Shown: positions 1 to 12,017, numbered from the stretch's first letter. The stretch: DNA of 64,000 bases from Epiperipatus broadwayi (GCA_028023455.1 JAQFVV010000002.1:33861725-33925724), one strand, 5' to 3'. Made by a program: numbers and translations. The notes: generated by a model from the letters alone, not told the origin.

Positions 1-590
1 AAAAGACTAAAGTAATGTTCAATGGATTTTTTCAAAAGATGATAATATTTTGGTTAGATTATTACTATAGATGGAAACATAAAAGATGAAATTTATCATA
101 GAATTAAACTTGGTTGGAGTGCTTTTGGTAAAAATAACTTAATACTAAAACGAATCATAACTATGTGTTTGAAAAGGAAGGTTTTTAATAAATGTGTTTT
201 ACCAGTTCTGACTTATGGATCTGAAACTTGGTCACTAAATAGAGAGAGACTTCAGACCATTCAAAGAAGTATGGAGAGATGTATGTTAGGAGTAACGACA
301 ATATCGAAAATGCAATGTATGGGTAGGAAAAGACTAAAGTGGAGCTGGGTTTAACTTATTGCTAGAAGAGATGATAATGGATGGACAATTGGAATCTTAA
401 ATGGGATTCCAAGAGATTGTAAAAGACCCAGAAAGAAACGACATGTGAGATAGATGGATGAAATAAAAAAATGTGCAAGGGTGATGTGGAGCAGAGAGGC
501 TAGAGATAGGAGAAGATGGATTGAATTCGAAGAGACCAACTTGCAGTGGATTGATAATGGTTGCCAATGATGATGATAATGATCTGTTAA
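1..590 (+). pseudogene. RTE-clade LINE, 3' part of reverse transcriptase ORF
   Basis: A fragment of the widespread endonuclease-reverse transcriptase of RTE (HmRTE type). It enters from the left edge. Translated pieces read VLPVLTYGSETWSL and QRSMERCMLGV, then (after a lost segment) WSWV, ARRDDNGWTIGILNGIPRDC and RWIEFEETNLQWIDN. These match the conserved tail of the family after the RT domain (usual order: LTYGSETW, MERxMLG, TGVTDIIERIKRLKWRWxGHIAR, DDxRWT, RPxxRWxDxI). The part containing TGVTDII is deleted near 310-340, and in-frame stops interrupt the rest. The end is marked by a short (GATGATGAT) run near 570-590, which is the usual simple-repeat tail of this LINE. It is certainly non-functional. 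Confidence 0.88.
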
Positions 591-1390
591 ATCTATTTTT
601 GATCAAACGCCATATTTTTTTATTTAATGATTTTCACAAAAGTTTATTATTTATAACTTTACTTTTGTTATTAGAAAAATTGGCACAAATTATTTTAGTA
701 AAAATAATAATATATTCTAATTTAATATTTGAATGACAGATATGAAAAGATGTTACTATTTTTGAATTACTGCATTTAGATTTTCTTTTTATTACAAATG
801 CATGTATTTTTTAAAGGGTGGACCCACAAATTTATTTTGGAATTTAATGTAACATTGATTTTTTTCTCTCCGAAAGAGAATACAAATCTTAATTAGAAAT
901 AATTTGCTATTGATCTCAAAATATATGAAAATCGTAGTTATTTTTTTAAAAAAGATTAGCATTTGCCTTGAAAATGCTCGCGTGCACACGATTACATTCA
1001 ATTTTTTACCTACAGATTATGTACACACTTTGCATAATGTCAATATTACATTTGTTATTTTAATAAAAATAATATTATTAACTGATAATATGTTAAATCA
1101 AACTAATGTGCACGTGGATTTAAAATGAAAGCAAAATGCTTACTTTTTAGTTAATTCAATAATTAAAAAAATAACATTCGTAACAGTGTGCTATTATTGA
1201 TGTTTGCCCCTATTTTATGCATCGGTAGTCACAAACATGCTTTAAGGCAGCAAATATATACATATACATTTAAAAAAGACATCTAAATTAATTACATATT
1301 ATAGTTAAAAGTTCGATTGCCAGTGAAGATTGTTGAACAAGTCGTAAAAATTAAAATAATAGTTGTAATACATTGCACAGGCTAAAACCT
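590..1390. other. AT-rich sequence without recognised gene
   Basis: No convincing coding, RNA or repeat signal. Short open frames here have no family resemblance and biased AT-rich composition. Confidence 0.6.
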
Positions 1391-1490
1391 GCATTTATAT
1401 GTATAATAAAGGCGGGATTCGAACTCAGACTTTCACACGACCCACTACTCTCAATGCCATCTCATATTGCTGCCCCACCTAGTTGTATTA
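1391..1490 (-). repeat. Family A HHR-SINE, tRNA-like end fragment
   Basis: On the minus strand this reads as the tRNA-like end of family A: B-box-like GAGTTCGAATCCC (complement of 1412-1424), preceded by the segment that in the 16.2 and 16.6 kb copies reads GCAATATGAGATGGCA. No hammerhead is kept here, so the copy is truncated after about 90 bp. Confidence 0.65.
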
Positions 1491-1539
1491 AAAAATAGAT
1501 CCTATTCAAATCATATTCCTATAAAATTTGATATTTGTT

Positions 1540-2890
1540 TTTTAGAGATATCTACATATAATATTACAATCGATATATTAAAAAAAGCAGGTGAAAAAAT
1601 AAAAAAACATTTGGCAAAGTTATATATCAAATGTCTAAATGATAAAGATGTACCAGATAATTGGAAGAATGCAGTATTAATATTAATATTTAAAAAAGGT
1701 GATAAAGAAGATATAAATTACAGACCTATCAGTTTTATACAAAATTTTTATCAAGATAATTACAACTCATCTACAGAGAACATTGGATTTCAATCAACTA
1801 AAAAAACAAGCTGGATTTAAAAATTGTTTTAGTACAGTAGATCATATCCGAGTAGTGACCAAAGTTATAGAAAGAATTCAAAACAAAGCAAAACTCTCCA
1901 TATAGTAGTGATCATGTGATGTTTAGTGGTTATAGAAAGAACCAATGAATATGAGTTGTCATTATGTGATGTTTAGTGGTTATAGAAAGAACCAATGAAT
2001 ATGAGTTGTCATTATGCTTTGGATTTGTGGATTACGAAAAGGCATTTAATTCTATAAGCATTTTTTCAGTGATTTAAGCATTGGATCATCAATAGACCCA
2101 GGATATCATATTCTGAAGAATATTTATAAAAATGCAACAGCAGCAATTTGATTACAATAGAGATATTAGGAAGGTTAACACTGAAAAGGATGTAAGACAG
2201 TGTGATTCCATATCTCCAAAACTTTTTACAGCAGGGCTGTAAGGAGTATTTTGTGGAATAAAATAGGAAGCTAAAGAAGTAAAAGTAAATAAAGATCATT
2301 TAAGTCATTTAAATTTTGCGGAAGTTATAGTAGTTTTTGAAAAAAAAATGCTTCAGGGCTTCAGAAAATGTTGGAAGAGTTATCAGTTGAAATTAAGAAA
2401 GTAGGACTAAAGGTAAATGCTAAAAAGTCTAAAATAATATTCAATGAATGTTCTCAAAAAGGGAAAATAAAGATTATTTATGATGAGTTAGAAGAAGTTA
2501 ACAAACTACAAATACCTTGGTCAGAATTTTACTAAAGATGGAAACATAATGGATGAAATTAATCATAGAATTAAACTTGGTTGGAGTGCTTTTGGTAAAA
2601 ATAACTTAATATTAAAAGGAAATATACCTATGTATTTGAAAAGAAAGTTTACTAATTGTGTTTTACCAGTTCTTACTTATGGATCTGAGACTTGGACACT
2701 TAATAGATGAGCAATACAGAGATGTCAGATCACACAAAGAAGTATGGGGAGATGCATGTTAGGAGTAATAAAAAGAGATTGAAAATGCAATACATGGGTA
2801 AGAGAACAAACAGATGTTACTAACATTATTGAAAGAATTAAAAGACTGAAGTGAAATTAAACTGGACATATTGCTAGAAGAGATGCTATA
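1540..2890 (+). pseudogene. RTE-clade LINE, reverse transcriptase fragment
   Basis: Decayed RT domain. In order it shows AGEKIKKHLAKLYIKCLND, VPDNWKNAVLILIFKKGDK and NYRPISF (fingers, RT motif 1-2), then STVDHIRVVTKVIERI, FVDYEKAFNSI (motif A, with the aspartate kept), HLNFAEVIVV in place of the usual HLRFADDIVL (motif C, catalytic DD lost), then VLPVLTYGSETWTLN at about 2660-2700 and a trace of the TDVTNIIERIKRLK segment at 2815-2850. Several frameshifts and stops separate the blocks. The copy is interrupted at about 1893-2005 by a piece of family C repeat and a 50-bp duplication. The usual ORF is around 1000 residues, so this is about half of it. Confidence 0.88.
1914..2014. repeat. 50-bp tandem duplication inside RTE copy
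   Basis: Two near-identical 50-bp units start at 1914 and 1964, each beginning ATGTGATGTTTAGTGG. The ATCATGTGATGTTTAGTGG stretch also closes family C copies near 26245 and 36820, so a family C end landed in the LINE and then duplicated with adjoining LINE sequence. Confidence 0.8.
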
Positions 2891-3540
2891 TTTGTAACAG
2901 TCATCAAATTCTGTCAAGATTATTATGTGACAAAGACATGCATTTTCTTACTAAATATGTTGCGAATACAAGAAAGTCTATTTTTTAATTTACTAAAAGA
3001 AGTCCATTTTCAAACATTGATATTATTTATTAGTGATTTTATTGAAAAGACAATTATCCCATGTTTTGCTTGCCAGAGCAGGATACAGAGATTTATAAAA
3101 GTTTTATAACTGACAAGAACATTTAAAATGCTTAATGGATTAAAATTGCAAAAGATATGTGGTTTTCACATCATAATTACTTTAGATCATGCTTTGATGG
3201 ATTGAACATATGGACTTGAAAAACAATATTATAAACTCATTAAATCTACGAATGCCACTTTTATATGATATGGATGATATTTCAAAGGGATATTCTTTGA
3301 TCACTTTCTAAACAATGATACAAGAATTGAGATGATGTCTTTTAAAATGTTCATCCTACTTACTCATTTAAATTTGATCAAAAATGTTTAGCTTAGTAAA
3401 ATTAAAACAGTTCGTTGTAAAGTTAAACATTTCAGATTCTAACAATTACTTAGAAACATCTTAAACGATTCTGAGGATACGTTATTTTTAAATCTGTGGA
3501 ATGGTGTGCATTAAGGATACTTTTATTATTCATATTGTTA
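2890..3540. other. AT-rich sequence without recognised gene
   Basis: A short open frame (2927-3109) has no recognisable domain. Nothing else is supported. Confidence 0.55.
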
Positions 3541-3830
3541 AAGCTATTAATATATGGTGTACCTGAACTTAGTTCAGTCCCTATTTAAGTTAGATAGCTG
3601 GATTGGATGACATATGGATGTCTAAAAATTTCAGATTTTCTTCTTAATAGTTATCCATTAGAGTGCTGGGCTTGTCCTAGTAATTTTAATCTAATGCTTA
3701 AATATCCTGGCTCACTGATGAAGCCAGTAGCAGAAATCGGTCTGGGGTTGAGGATATTCTGCAAAGCTTGTTAAGAGTTTATTTGTGAGCTTTTTATAAA
3801 AAATATATATTGCTTTTATGAAAATGTTCA
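3540..3830 (+). repeat. Family B HHR repeat, diverged copy
   Basis: Shares with the 17 and 19 kb copies the blocks CTAATATATGG-like (3547 on), GATAGCTGG, ATGTCTxAAAATTTCAGATTTTC and the central hammerhead position, in the same order. The downstream half differs from those copies. This is a subfamily or an old copy with a degenerate ribozyme (3711-3747). Confidence 0.6.
3711..3747 (+). ncRNA. Degenerate hammerhead-like motif (family B)
   Basis: CTGATGA at 3715-3721 and GAAA at 3733-3736 flank a weak stem II (GC/GC, 2 bp, with A-A at the base). TC at 3741-3742 gives the NUH site. Stem I would be CTCA (3711-3714) with TGGG (3743-3746), which pairs with one wobble. The core bases are right but stem II is poor, so activity is doubtful. 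Confidence 0.45.
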
Positions 3831-3877
3831 GAATTAATTGTTTATCAATTAAGTTTGTTTATAGAATTTCTACATAT

Positions 3878-4737
3878 GTGATGTGATGTATTATGGCTTC
3901 TCCTTAAACGAAGTCAAGAATATCTCAGCAATTATGCCCAGATAAACCTGTTAGCCACTTTCTTTTACATTCCTCACTCTAAATTTACCCATAATCTGCT
4001 CTATCTTATTTCCACAACATAATTTTTGTCAACTCTATAACCTTTATATCTAAATCCCCCTTATCTTTTCCCAAACCCAGCATAAAAACCAATAATTCAC
4101 TTTCTGTATAATTACTCTTTTCATATTTATTTTTCCACAACTTTATTACATGTACCCTTTCTGTTTTCAAACATTTACATTCAATTAACAAATGCCTAAT
4201 ATTTTCAATTCCTTCCTTACATAATTTACAAAATAAATCACCCATATTTTTCCATTTACATGTATATTCTTTTGTAGCTAAAGATCCCGTTCGAGCCTTA
4301 AACAATAAACTACTTTCCTTACTATTATCATATATTAACTCACACCTAATATTCTGTTTATTTCTATATATATTTAAACTCTTTTTACTCTCCATACTAT
4401 TTTTCCATCTCTCTAACTCCCTAGTCTTTATTAATAAATTTATTCTTTTATCCCATTCCTTACTACTAGAACACCCAATAATCCTCTTAACACAATCATC
4501 CCATCTTTTGTACAAATATATTGATATAAATTCTTTATCCAAATCTTTTGCATACCGCATTACCTTTCTCACCCATCTTGTTACCTGCCCTTTACTCATA
4601 ACCCAATTAAATATTATTTTAGCTATTCTTTTATTATCCATAAACTGCAATCTACCAAACATTTTCATTTTACTTTTTGCATCTCTCATAATAAAATGAA
4701 AGACACTGATATCCCTAGTGGTGAATAAAAGCATTAC
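3878..4737 (-). pseudogene. Second LINE family, ORF2 C-terminal region, copy 1
   Basis: A 242-residue open stretch (4006-4734) is the least damaged C-terminus of a non-LTR retrotransposon family found six times here. It contains a zinc-knuckle-like C-X2-C-X8-H-X4-C (CKLCKEGIENIRHLLIEC) typical of the region after the RT domain in many LINE ORF2 proteins. Upstream are IIFNWVMSKGQVTRWVRKV and KDLDKEFISIYLYKRWDD. The RT domain itself is missing, so the copy is 5'-truncated. Downstream of the ORF the 3' tail is a short repeat of CACAT (minus strand of 3878-3890). The clade cannot be fixed from the C-terminus alone. The tail type fits CR1/L2-like lines better than poly(A)-tailed ones. Confidence 0.8.
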
Positions 4738-4739
4738 TG

Positions 4740-5835
4740 CTAATAATAAAAAATCTGAAACATTTGAAATGATAACTAGTAATAAAGAAGGATTTATTTT
4801 CCATTTTTACATCAGTGATTTTTGTAATAGTTTATCGATGTCTTCATAAAATAGGCATAAGATGTGATACAGATTTAAGGGTATAATTTTTTACTTTGAT
4901 TTGATTAAAACAGATATACAAATTTTTACTTTTTTAGTTTCTGGAACTGCAGTATGTTGATATTCTTGACAATTCAAAATAACATTTTGAATGTAATCTG
5001 TAAAGACTATATTTAGAAATTAATGTTTTAAAATCTACATGCTTTTATCAACCAAAGATGAAAGAAACATTTTAAGAAACTTTTCCCTTAAGGGATTAGC
5101 AACTTAAGGATACAAAATAATTTAAATATTTTGGTAGTTAGTTTAAAAGATAAACTCAGTTGTTGAAATGCAAAACAAGGTTCAATATGTTCCTTCAGAA
5201 TTTAACAAATTAAAAGATAGAATATTACATTATTTAGTGTTATATAATTATGTTATTTTATCTAATTTATTATTTGAAAGTGAGGCTTATGCCTCTTTCA
5301 TAGTAATATAATGTCATTAAAAGTTTTCATTTAAGAATTCTTCTTAATATTCAGAAAATATGGTGGAAAGATCATAAATCCATTTAGCGTGTTTTTCAAT
5401 GTGCTGGATATGGAAGTATAGAATTTATTATTCTTTCTAAAATATTTATGTTGAACATAAACATGGTTGCTTGTGTAAATTGAAGGTTTCATTTATTTTA
5501 TAAATAAATTAAAAATACTATAGAAAAAGTGCAATTCGGATTGCTTTAGCTGACTAGGAAGATAGAGATGAGGAGAGTAAGGCAAGTGACATTTTTTATG
5601 AATATATTAAATGATTTAAGCCTATTTTTAATTTGTATTTAGTGTAGGTATATTATAATAAAGTGGATAAATGGAGTTCCTCTGAAACTAGTGTCCTATG
5701 AGACATGTAGGGTCATAGTTCATAATTCAGCATTTGGTTAATATAATATTTTATATCTTAATCACATAATAGACTAATAGATGACTTTTAAAATGTAATA
5801 ATTCATATATATAATAAAAATTTAACAAGATTTCT
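4740..5835. other. AT-rich sequence without recognised gene
   Basis: No recognisable coding region, tRNA or repeat family. Base composition matches the rest of the non-repetitive sequence. Confidence 0.55.
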
Positions 5836-5844
5836 GGATGCATT

Positions 5845-6072
5845 TTAATAATTTTCTGGTTGCAATGTAATGAAGTAAAGTATCAAATAAACACTAGCAT
5901 TGCTATTTGGAAATACATCTTGTATTAAATATATTTGTCTGAAATTCAAAAATGGAAAATATTAACGTATTTCAGACAAATATATTCAATACAAGATATA
6001 TTTCCAAAAAGCAATGCTAATTATTTGGTCCTTTACTTTATTACATCATAACTGGAAAATTATTTAAAATTT
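5845..6072. repeat. Hairpin (foldback) element
   Basis: Arms of about 100 bp (5845-5945 and 5970-6072) are inverted complements with few differences, sharing TAGCATTGCT, ACAAGAT and AATATATTTGTCTGAAAT-like blocks around a loop of about 25 bp. It abuts the 3' end of PLE copy 1. No coding capacity. Confidence 0.8.
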
Positions 6073-6119
6073 CTTATCATTTAAAATCTACAAACCTATG
6101 AAAAATCTCATATATATAT

Positions 6120-6855
6120 GTTGATACGAAGATTTTCACGGGGGGTTGCATAAATTTTAAATATTGATATACTGATGTTTTGACTTGATCACACAAGTCA
6201 TCTACTGGGTGATAACAGGTAGAAAGATGGTTGTAGAGACGCTACAATCACTGATTTGAAAAAACGTTAAAGTTCCACCAATGGCAAAAATGTTAAATTA
6301 AGAATGTTTTTTAAAAAAATCTTTCCAAATAGGAGGAAGTTTGCATGTATCATCTCACTTATTGATACAATCTGGCCTTTTAAGTCTCTCAATTGTTTCT
6401 CTAATTTTGCACTGATAGAGATTATCACATCTGAATATGATCCTGGTACTAGAAAAATCAATTTTATGATGTGAATCTATAGTATGGAGTGAGAGTGCTG
6501 ATGATGATGAGTGTTGTTTAACTGTATTAGCATGCTCATCTCTTCTAACCCTGATGTGATGATTAATCATACCTATGTAAGAAGATTTACAATTTTCACA
6601 TGAGATTTGATAAACACCATGAGATTCAAGAGGGATTGAATCCTTAGGCTTGGTTATTGTATTGCTGATCTTTTGATGAGTAGAAAATGCTGTATTTATA
6701 TTATAGCATTTTAATATACATCCAACACTGTCTGTAACTCCTTTTACATATGGAACACAAATCCTAATAGCTGATTTATCATCTTTTTGTTTCCTATTTT
6801 GTCCATTTGAGGCTTGAAATAAGGCTTTTTAAATAAATTTATAATTATAACAACC
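6120..6855 (-). pseudogene. Penelope-like element, GIY-YIG endonuclease end, copy 1
   Basis: On the minus strand the frame reads GVYQISCENCKSSYIGM followed by RRDEHANTVKQHSSS and ERLKRPDCINK. This is the GIY-YIG endonuclease that closes the PLE polyprotein (GVYxI...SYIG are its two signature strands; the R and EH downstream fit the family). Just upstream are remnants of the linker after RT (SVGCILKCYNINTAFSTHQK). The RT domain is absent (truncated at about 6855). The untranslated 3' part (about 6120-6300) matches copy 2 at 53140-53270. Almost intact as a 120-residue endonuclease domain, but it has no start codon context and no RT. Confidence 0.88.
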
Positions 6856-7626
6856 CACAAAATGTCTTTTATATATATACAATACTTCAAACTATATACT
6901 ATAATGGTAAATAAATAGAATAGCATTTCACTGATGTTATAATGATGAAGATGATAAGATACAGAATGAATAAAGATATCAATGCAATAAGAATGCAAAG
7001 AGGGATTTTATTACATTCAAACTGCATTAATTATATTTAATACACCTGTGTTTGAATTTAAACTTAGCCCAAATCATGTGCATGTTAAATGTGTGGGAGT
7101 ATTATGCTACCATGAAATTACCAATTATGTGACTGGACTAAACAAGATGCTCTGTAACAATAAATTTCAAATAATGCAATGTCACGGGTTTAAGATATGT
7201 ATGAGGCAAAAGCAATTGATTTTTTTTAATTTTGAACATCAGTTAACTATATTCTTGATGAAAAACAAAAACACAAAGTCAACTTTAATAAAAATATAAT
7301 AAATATATTTATTAGCCACTGCATTCTTTCAGGCATGCCTGAAAAATCTAGAAATTTAATTTGCATTTTTCACCCTCTATTGAGAATTTTTGTAAACATT
7401 TTTTTATATAACTTTAAAATTCATGTAGGTTTTTTTTCTAATATTTTAATTTCAAAAAAATTCAAAAGATGTTAGGATAATCAAATAAGCAGGAATTTCA
7501 AAGTTTTTTAAATCACACAATGATGGGTGGCCATTATATATTTGGTGATCTCAAACTTTGCAATATTATATGCAATGGACACATATCCTATATAAAAATT
7601 ATTTGTCCACAATGTTGTTATAAATA

Positions 7627-7905
7627 TAATAACTACGATTTCCTATTGCATTCTCAAATGTATACCATATAATAATCAATTGATAAAACACTTTATTGTG
7701 TTTACAATGCTTTATTATCCACCCTTTTCTTCAGTTAACAGTTTTGATTAACAGTGAGATTAGTTAACAGTGAGATTAGGAGATATAAGGTTATGAAGAA
7801 GATTGCTGGGGCAATCGAAACTGTTAACTGAAGAAAAGGGTGGATAATAAAGCATTGTAGAAGTAGTAAAGTGTTTCATCAATTGACTATTATATTATTA
7901 TAAAT
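7627..7905. repeat. Foldback element, family shared with 45.6-46.0 kb
   Basis: Inverted arms share GCTTTATTATCCACCC, TTTTCTTCAGTTAACAG and an ATTGCTGGGGCAATCGAAAC block. The same arms, and the outer flank ATGTATACCATATAATA, recur at 45600-45990, so these are two insertions of one family. The GATTGC-loop-GCAATC-GAAAC hairpin resembles the stem II-GAAAC part of a hammerhead, but the rest of the core is not conserved. Confidence 0.75.
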
Positions 7906-7925
7906 ATATAGTTAATATAATCAAT

Positions 7926-8150
7926 CTAAATAAAATTGAAACAAGCAATTACTTATATTTATGATTATTTAATTATCAAGTCTGCTTTCATCTCTTATTG
8001 AGACCTTTTCATTACAACTACTTATATTTACAATTATTTAATTATCAAACCTGCTTTCATCTTGTAAGGTCTCAATAATAGATGAAAGCAGGCTTGATAA
8101 TTAAATAATTGTAAATATAAGTAGTTTTTGTTTCAATTTTATTTGTGACA
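7926..8150. repeat. Hairpin element with near-perfect inner arms
   Basis: Arms at about 7926-8056 and 8066-8150 contain ATTTACAATTATTTAATTATCAA and its complement, plus CTGCTTTCATCT, and end with AAAATTGAAAC/GTTTCAATTTT. The left arm carries an internal duplication of ACTACTTATATTTA-TGATTATTTAATTATC. Confidence 0.75.
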
Positions 8151-9000
8151 TTACTCCAAAAAAATATTTCAATGGTCTAAAAACTTGATTTTTTGGAATG
8201 TTTGTGATTATTTTTGTATCATAATTGTGTAGTAATTATTAAAAATCAAAAAATATATTATTACATATTTATTTTTTATAGAAATGCTTTATTATTAAAT
8301 ATAAAAGAATATATTCTTCTGTGTACTGTTACAGCAACCATTTAAAAAATATTGTCTAAACAGTCTGTTATAACATTTAGTAATATCATAAAAATTCTGA
8401 AAAATTTTCAAATTTTTAAAACATAAATTGATAGATTTACTAGATATTAAAAATAATTCATTCAAATTTTTAAAACAAACATTAAATAAAAACGATTTTG
8501 TTTATTTTGCAAATTGAATCTGCTCCACATTAAATCTGATGATGTGAGAGTTCGTTTTGATTAAAATCTAATTTTTAAAGCAATTCTAAAAATCAAATAT
8601 GATTTTTGAAAATTTATTTAATTTCTATACAAAAATATCAAATGAAGATAAATTTATTATATTCTGATAAATAATAATGGTTTAATATTAAAGTGAAAGT
8701 TGCAAGCTTAAATCTAGTGAGAACAAAGAAATCTGTCTCAGTACAGGAGAGTTAGAAGTAAGTTTAATAAAATAAAATTAAAGCAAATATACCAACATTT
8801 TGATAAGATTGCATTTGCCCTCAACTGGATACCAAAACTAATTATTGTTTTTTACCCAGTTAAGGTTTACTTTTATTTTATTAAAGATAGTTGTTCCTGA
8901 AAATATGATTTATAAAACATCTTTTATCTGTGAGAACATTCATTTCAATATATATATATATATTAGTAAAAATCAGTCATATGTCGCATGACCTATTTAG
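8150..9000. other. AT-rich sequence without recognised gene
   Basis: Nothing supported on either strand. Confidence 0.55.
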
Positions 9001-9300
9001 CTTGTATTACCAATATGTAATATATAAAGAGCATGCTAATAGCTCTAAACAAGCTTATTTATTTTATTTTTTATGATAAATGCTACAAGAGAAAATACCT
9101 GAAGCCTTTATCTATGATGGTCCCCATCCCCAGACCAATGAGAGCCATAGCTCCCCAGACCAATGAGAGCCATAGCTCAAAACTGATCTGGGGACCATCA
9201 TAGATAAAGGCTTCAGGTATTTTCTCTTGTAGCATTTATCATAAAAAATAAAATAAATAAGCTTGTTTAGAGCTATTAGCACACTCTTTATATATATGTT
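9000..9300. repeat. Foldback element, nearly perfect arms (family shared with 46.3 kb)
   Basis: Arms of about 110-130 bp (about 9028-9140 and 9185-9298) are almost exact complements, which implies a young or gene-converted hairpin. The loop has a direct duplication of CCCAGACCAATGAGAGCC. The arm end AGCTATTAGCACGCTC and the TAGCATTTATCATAAA block recur at 46360-46490. Confidence 0.85.
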
Positions 9301-10080
9301 TATACAGTTCTCTCCTTTATAACTTTATCTGACTTGCAAAGAGTATGTGAATCATTGCAAAATGAAATAAATTAATTAATGGCATTCTTTTTTCAAAGTT
9401 TAATATAAGAAATTAGATCTTTACAAATTTGTTATTCAGTCCCTTGGAAAATATTGAAGTACAAATGCAAGCATAAGTGAATTACTATATTTGTAAATGT
9501 GGATATGTTTTAAAAAGTGTAATGAATATCAAAAAAAAATCTTGAATATGCAAACATAATTGCTTAAGTTTGGCTGGCTATATCACTTAGCTTTAATTAA
9601 ATTACCACATCAAGAATACACATTTGGTGACCTCAGTGGGAATTAATGACATCATATTTTGACTACATACTCTTCCAAATGTTAGAAAATGCAGTGTCAC
9701 CCTCAGATCCAACTAATAACACAATTTTTTATTTAATAACCAAAATGCAACTTCGAAGACAATAATATATATGGAGAGACCTTACACCCGATCTACAGTG
9801 GGATGTTCCTTTCTCTAGGGACTGCTTGAAGAAAACCCATTTATGCATGCAAATATAAGACCAAGTATTTAACTTCATTTTTATTTAGCAAACAGGTTAT
9901 ATAAAATAAAACCCTATGTACCATAAATAATATTCTATTCTAAAATAAAATATAAGTAACTAGTAATAAAAAGCTTAAAATTATAACAGTAGCAAAAATA
10001 TATCTGCAAATAAAGGATAATCAAATTTCTTAATAAGTATTTTCTTCAAACATGTATCATTATTAATTTCAACAACATGT
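9300..10080. other. AT-rich sequence without recognised gene
   Basis: No gene, RNA or repeat family recognised. Confidence 0.5.
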
Positions 10081-10084
10081 AAAT

Positions 10085-11480
10085 AATTTTTATTACTGTT
10101 TGAATATGCAATATGTAGGATTATAATTATATCGCAGACCAGTCTCCTTCTAATAAGTTATTCAGAATTATTTTGCAGGCTGACTCATACCGAAATACTT
10201 TTAAAAAACTTTAATAATAATCAGCATTAAGCTAATGCACGTGCGTTTTGTGGATTTAAAAACATCGCGCTATATAAAATAAATATCTGATTTTAATAAA
10301 CTTGCAAAAACAATTTTACTTTTTATTTATCAATCCCCATTCATTCACTCTGATAATAGGAGAATTCCTTCATCTGATGTGGAGCGTATATATTGTAAAT
10401 AAATGAACATTGATATCCTCAAAGACTGAAACTTATTAGAAGCAACGATCCGTAGTTTACAAATTAATCGAACCAGGTTAATGATTCATATATTATTTTA
10501 GATTAAATATTATTAATTTCAAAAGATCATAAATAACTTTTACTAAAATTAGTAATATTTAATTTAAAGTAATATATAAAACGTTAACATGGTTTGATTA
10601 ATTTGTGAACTAAGATAACCACTGATAATAAGTTACAGCCTTTTTAGATATCAATGTTAATTTATTTACAATATGTACGATTGAAGATCAGATGAAAAAG
10701 GAATTCTCCTTTTATCGGACTGAATAAATGGACATTGATAAATAAAAAGTAAAATATGTATTTGCAAGTATTTTTATATTGGATTATTTCCATCATCTGA
10801 TATGAGTATTGAATGTCTTTAGAAAAATGTAACTTTATTTAAATTTTCTAAATACATTCAACTGTTAGTAATAACACATCAAACAGGTCAGTATATGCAC
10901 AATGTTTTGAAAGGTATTATTCTCCCCTTTTCTTCAGGGGTTGCAGGCCTGACCAGTGACAGTAGTATCATGGGATTTGAACCTGGATCTTAGATTCTTA
11001 AATATTGCATTTTTAAGGTAACACTCTAACCAACAGCCATCCTGAATGGTTACCGTAAAAATTCAACACTCAAAAATCTAAGGATCCAGGTTCAAATCCC
11101 ATGCTAGTACTGTCACTGGTCAGGCCAGCAACACCTGAAGAAAAGGGGAGAATAATACATCTCAAAATGTTGAGCATAAGCTAACCTGTTCGATGTGCTA
11201 TTACTAAAAATTGAATGTATTTGGAATATTTAAATAAAGTTACATTTTTTAAAGATATTCAATATTCACATATTAGATGGTGAAAATAGTCCAATATAAA
11301 GTTACAAGTAAAATACCATCATCATAAACCTTCAGGAAAACACTATGTATTTGCAAGTTTATTAAAAGTAATTTGTTATGAGTCTGCCCACAAAATAATT
11401 CTGAGTAACCTATTTGGAATGAGAGTGTTCCAATGAATGATTACAATCCTACACATTACATATTCAAGAAATCATTATCA
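10085..11480. repeat. Large foldback element, split by a second foldback
   Basis: Left arm (about 10095-10500) pairs with 10555-10769 and then, after an insertion, with about 11344-11470. Matching blocks include TTTTACTTTTTATTTATCA, GGAGAATTCCTT, AATTATTTTG-GCAGxCTGACTCAT and GCAATATGTAGGATT. Part of the arm (GCGCGATGTTT...GCTAATGCAC) also occurs in the foldback at 17.65 kb. Once the insertion is removed the element is about 0.8 kb. Confidence 0.75.
10770..11343. mobile_element. Nested foldback with tRNA-like core and 15-bp target duplication
   Basis: Bounded by exact 15-bp direct repeats TATGTATTTGCAAGT (10755-10769 and 11344-11358) and inserted in the arm of the larger foldback. Its own arms are about 230 bp. 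The centre reads, on the minus strand, like a tRNA head: TGGCTGTTGGTTAGAGTG (A-box region) and GGTTCAAATCC-type B box (complement of about 10975-10990). A variable-length target duplication of this size suggests target-primed retrotransposition rather than a cut-and-paste DNA transposon. A related element sits at 60.7-61.0 kb. Confidence 0.75.
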
Positions 11481-12015
11481 TTATTTTCAACCACTGATGA
11501 CCCTCTGCCGGAATAAATGTTTTGTTAGATAAAACATATAAATACAACACACATACGGTTTGTCAAATAAACTATTCTAATTATCCCATTACCCTATTAA
11601 ACCATTAAATGTATCACTATTGTTTCTAATATACTTTAAATACAATGTGAGATGTATTCAGAAAAATTCATATTATGTAAATAAGATTTTCTCAAAAATA
11701 AACCTATTTTGCCTGAATATTAATTTTATCTTTAAAACTCCTGAAAGCTAAAACAAATCCCCTCTCTTTTTCTTTTTGTATTTTAACACATAAAACATTA
11801 TATATTTACATTTTTTTTGTTCAATGGGTACAAAATAAATGAACTTTTCTTCTTGATGATTGATTATGACCAACAATGATCTCCTTCTGGTGTTCTGATC
11901 ATGGCTAATGCAGATAGCTGCAGTAACACAAAATTTCTTTGGAAATTGTTTATATCTTTAAATTGCTTAAAAAGAAAGTATTGAGTAAGCAGTTAGTTTA
12001 TTTATACCAAGTAAT
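11480..12015. other. AT-rich sequence without recognised gene
   Basis: No supported feature. Confidence 0.5.
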
Positions 12016-12017
12016 AT

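Noticed and set aside
1467-1820. 117-residue open frame as a separate gene
   Set aside because: Its C-terminal part is RTE reverse transcriptase (VPDNWKN, NYRPISF) and the start is unrelated upstream sequence.
4508-4699. Plus-strand open frame opposite LINE copy 1
   Set aside because: Antisense shadow of the LINE ORF2 C-terminus.
7800-7835. Hammerhead in the 7.7 kb foldback
   Set aside because: Only the GATTGC-loop-GCAATC-GAAAC half is present; the CUGANGA box is replaced by GAAGAA.
11820-12000. Possible conserved non-coding RNA near 11.85 kb
   Set aside because: No stem, box or repeat support could be found by eye.
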